DNA from: JBBDWK01 sp040902885
Lineage (GTDB): Bacteria; Acidobacteriota; Terriglobia; Bryobacterales; Bryobacteraceae
Assembly (NCBI GenBank): GCA_040902885.1
Contig: JBBDWK010000035.1
Span: 1-33,937, forward strand
Direction: 5' to 3'
Length of the DNA: 33,937 nucleotides
Positions 7,619-15,836 of this stretch are shown one piece after another. Position 1 is the first letter of the stretch; each line of letters opens with the position of its first letter. Below the pieces are notes generated by a model. The model made no database searches and was not told where the DNA came from. It saw nothing but the letters and a program-made list of their open reading frames with translations. The position numbers and the translations under genes were made by a program.

Positions 7619-9043
7619 ATGCGTAGTGCCCCGTTTTTTTTGATTGTTGCCGCCGTCGCGTTGTCCCTCGCTCTCGAAGCGTCGGACTGGACGCGGTTTC
7701 GCGGCCCCAACGGTTCCGGCATTGCCGAAACGTCCGGATTGCCGGTGGACTTCGGGCCGCAATCCGGCATCGTGTGGAAGATTGACGCGCCGCCAGGGCG
7801 TTCTTCGCCAATTCTCACGAAGTCGCGCATCTTTCTTACCGCCGTGGAGGGCGAGAAGCTGGTCACTCTCGCGCTCGACCGGGCGAACGGAAAAGTCGTT
7901 TGGCGGCGAGAGATTGACCGGCCTCGCGCGGAACAACACCACAAGCTCAACAGCCCTGCCTCCTCCACGCCCACCAGCGACGGCCAGAACGTGTACTCCT
8001 TCTTCGGCGACATCGGCCTCGTCTCCTATGGCCCGGACGGGAACGAGCGCTGGCGCGTACCGCTAGGCCCTTTCACCAACCTGCATGGCATGGCCGCTTC
8101 TCCGATTCTGCTCGAGGAGAAGCTCATTCTGGTCTGCGATCACGACAACGATTCGTTCGTGATGGCGGTCCACAAGGACACCGGAAAGCCGCTCTGGAAG
8201 ACTGCGCGGCCGGACGTTGTACACGGCTTCGCGACACCGGCGGTCTACCGCCCGGCGAACGGCCCCGCGCAGGTGATCGTGCCGGGCTCCTATCGGCTCG
8301 ATGCCTACTCGGCCGGCACGGGTGAGCGGCTGTGGTGGGTGCATGGTCTCACCTGGCAGGTGAAGCCCACCGCCATCGTCGCCAGCGGAACCATTTACGC
8401 GACCGGCTGGGCGCCTGGAGCCGACGCGGGACAGCGCTCTACCCTGCCGGCGTTCAACGAGGCCATCCGCGCGGCCGACCAGAACGGCGACGGCAAGTTT
8501 TCACCAGAGGAACTTCCCAAAGAGTGGAAGCACGGCGGCAGTTGGAATTTTATCGATCTCGACCGCGACGGTTTTCTGGACGAGCGCGACTGGATCTTCT
8601 ACCGCTCGCGCCGCTCGGCGCAAAACATAACCATGGCGATCCGTCCCGAAAATGCCCGAGGCGACCTCACCAAGACCCACGTGCTATGGACTTATGACCG
8701 TTCCGTCCCCGTGGTCTCCTCGCCGCTGCTCTACGAGGGATTGCTTTACACGGTGAAGGACGGCGGAATTCTGACCGCGCTCGATCCGGAGACCGGCGCA
8801 TTGCGCAAGCAGGGCCGCCTGCGCGACGCCATCGACAGCTACTATGCCTCGCCCGTGGCGGGCGACGGCAAGATCTATCTGGCGAGCGAAACCGGCAAGA
8901 TCAGCGTGCTGAAACCGGGCGCAGAATGGGAGACGCTTGCGGTGAACGACATGGAAGAGAACTGCTACGCATCCCCTACCATCGCCGACAGCCGCATCTA
9001 CCTGCGCACGGGAACTAAGCTGTACTGCTTCGGAAAGAAATAA
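7619..9043 (+). CDS. Exported beta-propeller repeat protein with inserted EF-hand pair
   Basis: A 474-residue protein with an AGGAG ribosome site before its ATG. A signal peptide covers 1-21 (MRSAPFFLIVAAVALSLALEA). The mature start SDWTRFRGPNGSG matches the propeller protein at 4063-5472. Blade motifs include LDRANGKVVWRREID, GPDGNERWRVPLG, VHKDTGKPLWKT and LDPETGALRKQG. Between blades, about residues 284-322, there are two EF-hand-like calcium loops: DQNGDGKFSPEE and DLDRDGFLDERD, each with D-x-D/N-x-D/G spacing and an acidic position 12 (or near it). Such dockerin/EF-hand inserts suggest calcium-stabilised structure. Its stop lies 4 bp from the convergent protease gene. Confidence 0.85.
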   Translation: MRSAPFFLIVAAVALSLALEASDWTRFRGPNGSGIAETSGLPVDFGPQSGIVWKIDAPPGRSSPILTKSRIFLTAVEGEKLVTLALDRANGKVVWRREIDRPRAEQHHKLNSPASSTPTSDGQNVYSFFGDIGLVSYGPDGNERWRVPLGPFTNLHGMAASPILLEEKLILVCDHDNDSFVMAVHKDTGKPLWKTARPDVVHGFATPAVYRPANGPAQVIVPGSYRLDAYSAGTGERLWWVHGLTWQVKPTAIVASGTIYATGWAPGADAGQRSTLPAFNEAIRAADQNGDGKFSPEELPKEWKHGGSWNFIDLDRDGFLDERDWIFYRSRRSAQNITMAIRPENARGDLTKTHVLWTYDRSVPVVSSPLLYEGLLYTVKDGGILTALDPETGALRKQGRLRDAIDSYYASPVAGDGKIYLASETGKISVLKPGAEWETLAVNDMEENCYASPTIADSRIYLRTGTKLYCFGKK

Positions 9044-9047
9044 TCGT

Positions 9048-10178
9048 CTACATGTGGAGTTCGGCGCGCGTCTGGATGTATTGCAGCACGTTGCCCCTGG
9101 TGACCACGCCAACCAGGCCGCGGTCCGAAACCACCGGCAGTTGGTTGATGTCTTCGCGCCCCATGGTCTCCATAACTTCCGTAAGCGGCGTTTCGGGCCG
9201 CACCGTCCGGAGCTGATCGAGCGGGCGCATGATCTGCCGCAGGGTAATCCGCGGCCATTGCGAGCGGTCCACCTGCCTGACCTCGTTCGGCGTGACAATG
9301 CCCTCTATGTGTCCGTTCTCCTGAATTACAAAGCATCGGCGGCCGGTACGGAGCAGGGATTCGTCGACGAAGGTTTGCAGGTCGGAGCGCGGATCGGCGA
9401 TGGCGCAATCGCTGGCCATCACGTCGGCCGCGCGCACGCCCCGCAAATTGGACACGAGCTCCAACTGGCGGATGGTTGCGGAGGCGGCGTTCATCAGGAA
9501 CCAGCCGATGATGGCGATCCAAAACCCTCCGAAGCCCAGCCCGGCGAAAAAGCCGAGCAGGCCCAGACCGATGAAGACGGCGGCGACGAACTGCCCCACC
9601 CGTCCGGCGATGAGCGTGGAGCGGTCCGCGTCTCCCGTCTTCCACCAGATAAGGGCACGCAGCACGCGGCCGCCATCGAGGGGGAACCCGGGGATCATAT
9701 TGAAGACGGCCAGCGCGATGTTGATGATACCCAGCCAGACCAGCGCCGCCATCGCGGGCGTCCGGGCGTCAGTCCAGGGAACCCAGCCCGCGGCCTGCGC
9801 GAGACCAAGACATACGAGACCGATCGCGGCGCTGGTGACCGGTCCGGCGATGCCCATCCAGAACTCGGTCTTGGGGTCGCCGGATTCCTTTTCAATCTGC
9901 GCTACGCCGCCCAGTGCGAACAAGGTGATCGATCGCACCGGAAGGTTCCGCGATCTGGCGACCAGCGCGTGCGCGAGCTCATGCGCCACCAGGGATGCGA
10001 AAAAGAGCACCGCCGTCAGGGCCGCCAGTCCCCATATGAGACCGGTCCCCCATTCCGGGTTATTGAATCGAAAGTAGACCGCGAGCGAGAGCGTAATCAA
10101 CAGCGCGATGAGGAACCAGCTCGCGTGCAGACCGATCTCCACGCCAAAGATGCGCCCAAGCCGGATGTGCGCTTTCAT
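9048..10178 (-). CDS. Site-2 protease family (M50) membrane metalloprotease with CBS domains
   Basis: The ATG at 10178 is chosen because GGAGGAG lies just before it; the protein then has 376 residues. The N-terminal half is membranous: helices around 20-37, 45-66 and several more to about 240. Zinc motif HELAH is at 66-70, and the third ligand is in NMIPGFPLDGGR (about 160-171). From about 255 two CBS domains follow: VMASDCAIADPRSDLQTFVDE and IMRPLDQLRTVRPETPLTEVMETM...QLPVVSD-GLVGVVTRG. These bind adenosyl nucleotides in relatives and may gate the protease. S2P enzymes cut transmembrane anti-sigma factors and similar substrates. The architecture matches the Rv2625c/MJ0392 type. Confidence 0.9.
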   Translation of the reverse strand: MKAHIRLGRIFGVEIGLHASWFLIALLITLSLAVYFRFNNPEWGTGLIWGLAALTAVLFFASLVAHELAHALVARSRNLPVRSITLFALGGVAQIEKESGDPKTEFWMGIAGPVTSAAIGLVCLGLAQAAGWVPWTDARTPAMAALVWLGIINIALAVFNMIPGFPLDGGRVLRALIWWKTGDADRSTLIAGRVGQFVAAVFIGLGLLGFFAGLGFGGFWIAIIGWFLMNAASATIRQLELVSNLRGVRAADVMASDCAIADPRSDLQTFVDESLLRTGRRCFVIQENGHIEGIVTPNEVRQVDRSQWPRITLRQIMRPLDQLRTVRPETPLTEVMETMGREDINQLPVVSDRGLVGVVTRGNVLQYIQTRAELHM

Positions 10179-10259
10179 ATGCTCCTCCCCCGCCGGATCG
10201 CGATCACGTTTATGGCCTAGCAAATTTCAGGCCGCTGGCCATTGCGTATCATGATGTTC

Positions 10260-10667
10260 ATGCCCAGACGACGCGATCTTCTGAAATTCGCCGCCTTCCC
10301 GGCCACGGCCATCCTCGCCGCCGGCGGCAAGCTGCCGAACGTCACCATCGAAGCCGGAAAGGCGAAGCTCATTCGCGAGCCGTTCGGCGATCTGCGAATC
10401 TACTTCGAAGGCGCAACGGATCAGGTGAGGTCCATGACCGCCGGAAGCCTGCTGTTAAAGCCCGGTATGACGCCGCACCCCCCGCACGAGCATCCCGAAG
10501 AAGAGTTCATGGTGATAACCGAAGGCGCCGGCGAGATCTCGCTGGACGGCAAGATCGTCAAAGTGGCCGCCGGGTCGATGATGTACTGCGCCGCAAACCG
10601 CCTGCACGGCATCGTCAACACGGGCAAAGTTCCTCTGCTGTTCTATTTCTATAAGTGGAAGGTCTAG
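10260..10667 (+). CDS. Cupin domain protein, Tat-exported
   Basis: The frame is open from a TTG at 10242 with ATGs at 10251, 10254 and 10260. The last gives MPRRRDLLKFAAFPATAIL, a clean twin-arginine signal, so I use it; there is no strong ribosome site for any. The mature part (about 105 residues) is a single conserved cupin barrel. Motif 1 is HPPHEHPEEEFMVITEG, with His/His/Glu metal ligands, and motif 2 ends around RLHGIVNTG with the last histidine. Substrate unknown. The DUF1259 gene follows after 23 bp on the same strand, and the protease gene diverges upstream. Confidence 0.82.
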   Translation: MPRRRDLLKFAAFPATAILAAGGKLPNVTIEAGKAKLIREPFGDLRIYFEGATDQVRSMTAGSLLLKPGMTPHPPHEHPEEEFMVITEGAGEISLDGKIVKVAAGSMMYCAANRLHGIVNTGKVPLLFYFYKWKV

Positions 10668-10690
10668 AACTGATCGAGGATAATCGGTGC

Positions 10691-11605
10691 ATGATGTCTT
10701 CACAGATCCGGACCTTGTCGCAGATTGGGCTTTGGGTGCTACTGGCCTTGCGGGCTACCGCCGCCGTTTCTGAAGCGCAGCGGGCAGAGATCGATAAGGC
10801 TACCGGCGTCAAAGGTACCTATACCGCTGAGGAGGACGTTTACCGCGTCAGCTTCCCGCGAACAGACGTCAAGGTCACTGTCGAGGGCCGCGGAGTGCAT
10901 CCGTTCCTTGGGTTGACCTCGTGGGCGGCGTTCACACCGCACTCTCAGAGCGAGTTGATGGTGATGGGCGATCTCGTTCTGCTCGAGGACGAGGTGAACC
11001 CGGTGATGTCGGCCGCACTGGACAACGGACTCGAAGTCACTGCACTTCACAACCACTTCTTCTTCGATTCCCCTCGCGTGATGTTCATGCACATTGGCGG
11101 CAGCGGAACAGCCGAGCGACTCGCAACGGCGGTTGCGCGTGCGATGGACAAAGTGAAAGAGATTCGCAATGCAAATCCGCAGCCTGCGAGCAAGTTTCCC
11201 GGTCCGGCAATTCCAGAAACGAACTCCATTACCGCTTCGACCATTGACGGCACTCTTGGTTTAAAGGGCCAGGTGAACGCGGGCATGTACAAGGTTGCCA
11301 TCGGCCGCAAGGCAACAATGCACGGGAAGACGGTTGGGAACCAGATGGGCGTCAACACCTGGGCGGCATTCGCCGGCACGGATGACGCCGCGTTCGTGGA
11401 TGGCGACTTCGCGATGCTCGAATCCGAAGTGCAGCCGGTTCTGAAGGCGCTGCGCAAGGCCGGCATCAACATCGTGGCGATTCACAATCACATGACCCAC
11501 GAGGAACCCCAGTATGTCTTTCTGCATTACTGGGGGAAAGGGCCGGCCGCAACCTTAGCCAGGGGCCTGAAGTCGGCGCTCGATACACAAGACCGCAAGA
11601 ATTAG
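10691..11605 (+). CDS. DUF1259 protein with two tandem domains (LpqO/LppY-like), exported
   Basis: From the ATG at 10691, behind GAGGAT, this gives 304 residues with a signal peptide (about 1-25, SQIGLWVLLALRATA). Two copies of the DUF1259 unit follow. The first has LTSWAAF (about 72), GDLVLLEDEVNPVM and ALHNHFFFDSPRVMFMHIGG. The second has MGVNTWAAF (about 219), GDFAMLESEVQPVLKAL and AIHNHMTHEEPQYVFLHYWG. The repeated HNH-x(5)-P pattern and the shared acidic ELS/EVxPV segment show internal duplication. The family is uncharacterised, and the histidines suggest metal or ligand binding. The ChrB-domain gene starts 3 bp after the stop, so the two are co-translated. Confidence 0.85.
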   Translation: MMSSQIRTLSQIGLWVLLALRATAAVSEAQRAEIDKATGVKGTYTAEEDVYRVSFPRTDVKVTVEGRGVHPFLGLTSWAAFTPHSQSELMVMGDLVLLEDEVNPVMSAALDNGLEVTALHNHFFFDSPRVMFMHIGGSGTAERLATAVARAMDKVKEIRNANPQPASKFPGPAIPETNSITASTIDGTLGLKGQVNAGMYKVAIGRKATMHGKTVGNQMGVNTWAAFAGTDDAAFVDGDFAMLESEVQPVLKALRKAGINIVAIHNHMTHEEPQYVFLHYWGKGPAATLARGLKSALDTQDRKN

Positions 11606-11608
11606 GCT

Positions 11609-12031
11609 ATGCGGTGGGTCACGCGCGAGAAAGTGAAAGTCGACAGGGTTGCGTGCCCGTGGCTCATCCGGCGTTTCATCGATCCGGAAGCCGAGTTCGT
11701 CTTCCTGCCGCACGACACGGACTGGAGCCGTGTTGATGGAATCGTCTTTGATACTCCCGGCGCCGAACTGGGCCATCACGGAGAGGCAGTCTCGTTCGAT
11801 GCCATTCTCGACAAGTACCAATTGAACGATCCAGCCTTACGTCTCCTCGCCGAAATCGTAAGAGCCGCCGATTCCCGTCCCAGTAATCCGCACCCGGCGG
11901 GCGAGGGCCTGCGCTGGATCGCGCACGGGTTCTCCGCCCTCGGCCTCCCGGATCATCAAATTCTCGAACGCGAGTTCATTGTGTACGACGCGCTCTACGC
12001 GGAATGTCGGAAACATCTGGGCGCCGGCTAG
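11609..12031 (+). CDS. ChrB C-terminal (chromate resistance) domain protein
   Basis: A 140-residue protein consisting of the ChrB C-terminal domain alone: VTREKVKVDRVACPWLIRR then FIDPEAEFVFLP, the family hallmark, followed by FDTPGAELGHHGEAVSFD and a helical C-terminal half. Full ChrB proteins are about 300 residues with an extra N-terminal region, which is absent here. ChrB senses chromate and regulates the ChrA efflux pump; stand-alone C-terminal domains are of unclear function. No chrA transporter is visible in this window. It sits 3 bp downstream of the DUF1259 gene, implying a shared job with it and perhaps the cupin. Confidence 0.87.
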   Translation: MRWVTREKVKVDRVACPWLIRRFIDPEAEFVFLPHDTDWSRVDGIVFDTPGAELGHHGEAVSFDAILDKYQLNDPALRLLAEIVRAADSRPSNPHPAGEGLRWIAHGFSALGLPDHQILEREFIVYDALYAECRKHLGAG

Positions 12032-12073
12032 TGAGTAAGGAACAGGACCGCAGCCTCCACGCGAGCAGTTAAA

Positions 12074-12703
12074 ATGGCTTTGATGAAACTTGCGCTGGCC
12101 CTCCTCACCCTGTCGGTCTCTTCGGCCGCGGAGTGGAAGCAGCTTTTCAATGGGAAGGACTTGAGCGGCTGGGTGATGGTTGGTCCCGGCCATTTCGTTG
12201 TTGAGAACGGCACGATGCGCACCGAGGGCGGCATGGGGCTGCTGTGGTACTCGGGCCACAAGATCGGGAACGGAACGTTGCGCGTCGTCTTCAAAACCGC
12301 TTCGCAGCCCAAGGCCAACTCGGGCGTCTGTATTCGTTTGCCGGAAGAGCCTAAGGATCCGTGGTACGCCGTGCACAATGGCTACGAAGTGCAGATCGAC
12401 GGGGCAGCCGACGACTGGCACTCCACCGGCGCTCTCTACTCCCTGAGCAAAATCACCCGCCGGACGCAGAAGCCCACGGGCGAATGGAACATCATGGAGA
12501 TCGCTCTGCGCGGGCAGAAGACGATTGTGCGGCTCAACGGCGAAACGGTCAACGAGTTCGACGGCAACCAGCCCGTGCCCGAGCGCAAAGCCTGGCATGA
12601 GCCCGTGCGCGGTCCCCGCCCGGACGAAGGCTATATCGGCCTGCAGAATCACGATAAAGATTCCGTCGTCTACTTCCGCGAAGTGAGCTTCAGGAAAGAC
12701 TGA
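12074..12703 (+). CDS. DUF1080 (3-keto-disaccharide hydrolase) family exported protein
   Basis: A 209-residue protein with a signal peptide (MKLALALLTLSVSSAA; the ATG at 12083 could be the true start). The mature form begins EWKQLFNGKDLSGWVMVGPG, the standard DUF1080 opening, and continues as a concanavalin-like sandwich. Typical family strands include FVVENGTMRTEGG, GLLWYSGHKIGNGTLRVVFK, GYEVQIDG and WNIMEIALRGQKTIVRLNGE. Members include 3-keto-glycoside hydrolases, though many only bind sugar. Its TGA stop shares one base with the ATG of the next gene (TGATG, 12701-12705), so the two are translationally coupled. Confidence 0.9.
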   Translation: MALMKLALALLTLSVSSAAEWKQLFNGKDLSGWVMVGPGHFVVENGTMRTEGGMGLLWYSGHKIGNGTLRVVFKTASQPKANSGVCIRLPEEPKDPWYAVHNGYEVQIDGAADDWHSTGALYSLSKITRRTQKPTGEWNIMEIALRGQKTIVRLNGETVNEFDGNQPVPERKAWHEPVRGPRPDEGYIGLQNHDKDSVVYFREVSFRKD

Positions 12704-13791
12704 TGCGCCTGATCCTTCTGCTGGCGCTCGCCTGCCTTCAGGTTTCGGCGGCAGCTTCGCGCAAAACACGCAACGTCATTCTCGTTACCGCGGATGGACT
12801 CCGGTGGCAGGAACTCTTTTCCGGCATCGACGCCGCGCTTATGAATGAAGAAGCGGCGGGCATGGTGGGGAAAGACAGCTTGCGCGACCGCCTCTGGCGG
12901 CCCGAGGCCGAGGCGCGCCGCGCGGCCCTGATGCCGTTTTTCTGGAACGAGTTTGTGCCCCAGGGCGTGGCGCTCGGGAACGCGAAGCGGGGCAGCTCCG
13001 TGCAGGTGACCAACCGCTACCGCGTGTCGTATCCGGGATATTCCGAAATTCTGACAGGCCGCGATCAGGACGCTGCCATTCAGGGCAATCGCGAGATTCA
13101 GAATCCGTCGGCCACGGTGCTTGAGTTCCTGCGCGAGAAGCTGGCGCTTGATTCGAAGCGCGTGGCCCTGTTCGCCTCCTGGAGCGTGTTTCATTTCATC
13201 GGCGAGCAACGCCCGGGATCGATATTCGTCAATGCCGGATTTCGGGAGCTCGGGGGCGCGCATTCGCGGAAGCTGAGCGAACTGAGCCGGCTCCAGTTCC
13301 GCATTCTGACGCCGTGGGATACCGTGCGGCACGACTACATCACCTTTGAGATGGCGCTCGAGTATCTGCGCACCGTGAAGCCGCGCGTGCTCTACATCGC
13401 GCTCGGCGAGACGGACGACTGGGCGCACGACAAGCGCTACGACCGCACTCTGCAGACCATCCAGTATTTCGATCAATGCCTGCGCGACCTGGCCGCCGCC
13501 ATCGATGCGCTTCCCGAATACCGGGGAAACACTTCGGTTATCGTGACCACCGATCACGGGCGCGGCGGCACGCTGGCCGACTGGAACTCGCATGGGGCGA
13601 AGGTGGAGGGCGCGGAACGGATCTGGATGGCGATCCGCGGGCCGGACACTCCAGCCACGGGTGAGGCCCGGGATGTTCCAGCGGTTTACCAGCGCGATGT
13701 CGCGCCCACCATTCTCGACTTGATGGGCATCGACTACCGCGAGATGACGGGTGTGCTGGGAAAACCGGTTCCGTTGGCCACCGGCCGCTAA
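12703..13791 (+). CDS. Alkaline-phosphatase-superfamily enzyme (type I phosphodiesterase-like), exported
   Basis: A 362-residue protein. The signal peptide MRLILLLALACLQVSAAASR is followed by NVILVTADGLRW with the first metal-binding aspartate D31. A likely catalytic serine is in SYPGYSEILTG (S113/S114 region), the position of the Thr/Ser nucleophile of this superfamily. Metal ligands continue in GETDDWAHDKRYD and VIVTTDHGRGG. The ending PTILDLMGIDYREMTGVLGKPV resembles sulfatase/phosphopentomutase-like members. Substrate unknown, but export and coupling to the DUF1080 gene suggest phosphoester or sugar-phosphate release outside the cell. Its stop is 1 bp from the convergent gene's stop. Confidence 0.83.
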   Translation: MRLILLLALACLQVSAAASRKTRNVILVTADGLRWQELFSGIDAALMNEEAAGMVGKDSLRDRLWRPEAEARRAALMPFFWNEFVPQGVALGNAKRGSSVQVTNRYRVSYPGYSEILTGRDQDAAIQGNREIQNPSATVLEFLREKLALDSKRVALFASWSVFHFIGEQRPGSIFVNAGFRELGGAHSRKLSELSRLQFRILTPWDTVRHDYITFEMALEYLRTVKPRVLYIALGETDDWAHDKRYDRTLQTIQYFDQCLRDLAAAIDALPEYRGNTSVIVTTDHGRGGTLADWNSHGAKVEGAERIWMAIRGPDTPATGEARDVPAVYQRDVAPTILDLMGIDYREMTGVLGKPVPLATGR

Positions 13792-13792
13792 T

Positions 13793-14695
13793 TCAGGCTC
13801 GCCCGCGCCGCAGGAACTTTTCGGTCAGGGATTGGCGCCTGGGAGAAAACTGCTGCGCCGCGGCTTTCAAGTACGGCGAGAACTCGCGTGCCCAGTAAGC
13901 GCTGTAGCCCGTCTGGCGCATTTCCGCGAGCATGAACTGGTAGTGCTCCAGCAGCGCGTTGCTCATCCGCCTCCCGGTGCGCCGCGCCGCAAGTTGCGCG
14001 CCGCGGCCGAGCCGCCGCAGAGTGGAAAGAGTCATGACCGATGAGATCTCGAAGATGGAGCGGTTCTCCGCCTCGGCCGCGCGCTTCATCTCGTCCCACA
14101 CCGCGCGTACGCGCTCCGGCGGCGGCAACTCCGGGGCCCGCATTCCCCGCGTGTTCTCGCGCAACACACGCCACTCTTCGCGCAGTCCGTCCACATTCAA
14201 GGGCGGGGTGTTGAAGGTTTCGGCCAGACGACCAGCGGTTCTCTCTAAGCCGTCAAGCAGTTGATCCACATTCTCGAACTTCGCGTCGCGATCCAGCAGT
14301 CCTTCTTCCTTCAGGCTGTCCGCAATCTCTGTCACCATCTGGCGGCCGGCGCCGGAAAGATCGGCCAGCGCCGCCAGCACCCACACCGGCGATGCGCGAA
14401 AGGCCAGAATGCCGATGATCTCAATCGTATTCCCGGTGGCGCGCCGCACCGCGAAATCCTCCGAGAGCTTTCCCTGTGCCGGGTACGTCCCTTCGACTTG
14501 GCCGACCTGCTCGATCAGAAACCGCAATGTGGAATCGACCAGTTCGAGGTACAACCGCGAGCGTCTCACCGAGAGGGGCAGGGTGATATTCCCGATCTCT
14601 CGAACCAGGCCCCCAGCCAGGGCCGATGCGGAACGCAGCACGCGCTCGGGCAGCGAGAGAAGGTAGGGCGCCAGGCTGTCTTTGGGGGGCGGCAC
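13793..14695 (-). CDS. Conserved-looking hypothetical protein, mostly alpha-helical
   Basis: A 300-residue protein I do not recognise. It has no signal peptide and no long transmembrane run, though about 95-120 (NTIEIIGILAFRASPVWVLAALADL) is moderately hydrophobic. The remainder is charged and helix-rich, with SLKEEGLLDRDAKFENVDQLL and a very basic end. Codon use and coding density match neighbouring genes, and the frame is open with no rival ORF of comparable quality. The composition and weak resemblance to EcsC-like proteins hint at a membrane-associated role, but I assign none. It lies 31 bp downstream of the YVTN gene and could belong to its transcript. Confidence 0.75.
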   Translation of the reverse strand: MPPPKDSLAPYLLSLPERVLRSASALAGGLVREIGNITLPLSVRRSRLYLELVDSTLRFLIEQVGQVEGTYPAQGKLSEDFAVRRATGNTIEIIGILAFRASPVWVLAALADLSGAGRQMVTEIADSLKEEGLLDRDAKFENVDQLLDGLERTAGRLAETFNTPPLNVDGLREEWRVLRENTRGMRAPELPPPERVRAVWDEMKRAAEAENRSIFEISSVMTLSTLRRLGRGAQLAARRTGRRMSNALLEHYQFMLAEMRQTGYSAYWAREFSPYLKAAAQQFSPRRQSLTEKFLRRGRA

Positions 14696-14726
14696 GCGAT
14701 AGATGCTTTAGATATATACCACGGAG

Positions 14727-15836
14727 TTACGCGCTCAGGATCGCTGCGCCGACCGGCTTCGAACCCACGGGAATCATGGTGAACAGCGGAGCCGACTTGT
14801 GGCGTCTCGCGCTTACCGAGCCCAGATAAATTACGGCGAGATTGCCCGAACGCTCGTTCAACACCAGGCAGTATTGCTGATCGGGCGTGAGCGAGAGATG
14901 CCTTGGCTCGGCGCCAACCGCAACCACGGCAATGACTCGGCGGCTCAGCAGATCGAGCACCGTGACATCGCCGGACTCCGGGTTAGCCACAAACAGATAC
15001 TCCGGCGAGCGTGAGGCGGCCATGGCTGCCGGGCCGCCGCCCGCCAAAACAGTAGCGGAGACTTCTGTTTGATAGGGATGAACCACCACCACGGCGTCCA
15101 TGCCGCGTCCGGTGACAAACAACTGGCCGCCGTCGGCGTTAAAGCAGAAATGCTGCGGATCGATGGGCAGGGGAAGACGCACCACGATTCTTCCCTTTTC
15201 GGGATCGAGTATGGAGAGAGCGCGATCCGATGCGCCTCCAGCAATGATCTGGCGGCCGTCGAAGCGGAACCGCACGATGCGGGCACTTGGAACATGAATG
15301 GTCCGCGCGATTCGGCCCGATCCCAGGGTGCAAATGGCGACTCCGCCGCCGGACAACGAAACCGCCGCCCTTTGACCATCCGCCGAAATATCGAAGTCCT
15401 CGGTCTGCTTCGGCAGGCGCACGTGCATGGATGGTTGAAAACTGCCCGTGGGGAGCCGCAACAGCGCGGGTACGTCCCGGGCCAGAATCCAGAGCGTTTC
15501 GCCGTCAGCGGATAGCCGCATGGAGTAAGCTCCCGGCGCGGGAAGCCGGGCTCTGCGGCGCAAAGTAAACGAACGCCCGTCGATCTCCTGCACCACTCCG
15601 GCCTCGGGCAGAAGCACGTATAACGTGCCTCGGGCATTGTTGGCGGTAATCGCGGCCGGTTTCGCCCCAAGGGCGATCTGCCGGGCAACCGCGAACTCGG
15701 TCAGATCCACAGCCACCACCGAGCGGCCCTCCTGGTTGGCCACATAGGCAAAGCCGGGATAACCGCGCGCTCTGGTCCTGCCGCAGCCAACCGCAGCGGC
15801 GGCGAGCGGGAGAAGCGACCGGCGCGTAATTCTCAA
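14727..15836 (-). CDS. YVTN/YncE-like beta-propeller protein, lipoprotein or exported
   Basis: Read from the TTG at 15836 this gives 369 residues: (M)RITRRSLLPLAAAAVGCG, a twin-arginine-like signal ending in a possible lipobox (AVGC). The frame is open further upstream, but that part overlaps the small ORF and lacks a signal. About seven 40-residue blades follow, such as FAYVANQEGRSVVAVDL, GGASDRALSILDPEKGRIVV and YLFVANPESGDVTVLDLLS, the SMP-30/YVTN pattern. Such proteins are outer-surface or periplasmic scaffolds without a firm enzymatic role. The TTG overlaps the TGA of the upstream small ORF (TTGA, 15833-15836), suggesting coupled translation. Confidence 0.85.
   Translation of the reverse strand: MRITRRSLLPLAAAAVGCGRTRARGYPGFAYVANQEGRSVVAVDLTEFAVARQIALGAKPAAITANNARGTLYVLLPEAGVVQEIDGRSFTLRRRARLPAPGAYSMRLSADGETLWILARDVPALLRLPTGSFQPSMHVRLPKQTEDFDISADGQRAAVSLSGGGVAICTLGSGRIARTIHVPSARIVRFRFDGRQIIAGGASDRALSILDPEKGRIVVRLPLPIDPQHFCFNADGGQLFVTGRGMDAVVVVHPYQTEVSATVLAGGGPAAMAASRSPEYLFVANPESGDVTVLDLLSRRVIAVVAVGAEPRHLSLTPDQQYCLVLNERSGNLAVIYLGSVSARRHKSAPLFTMIPVGSKPVGAAILSA

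Noticed and set aside
7533..7811. N-terminal extension of the ribulokinase
   Set aside because: The added residues are arginine-rich without any fold, and they cover the intergenic repeat and the divergent gene's start.
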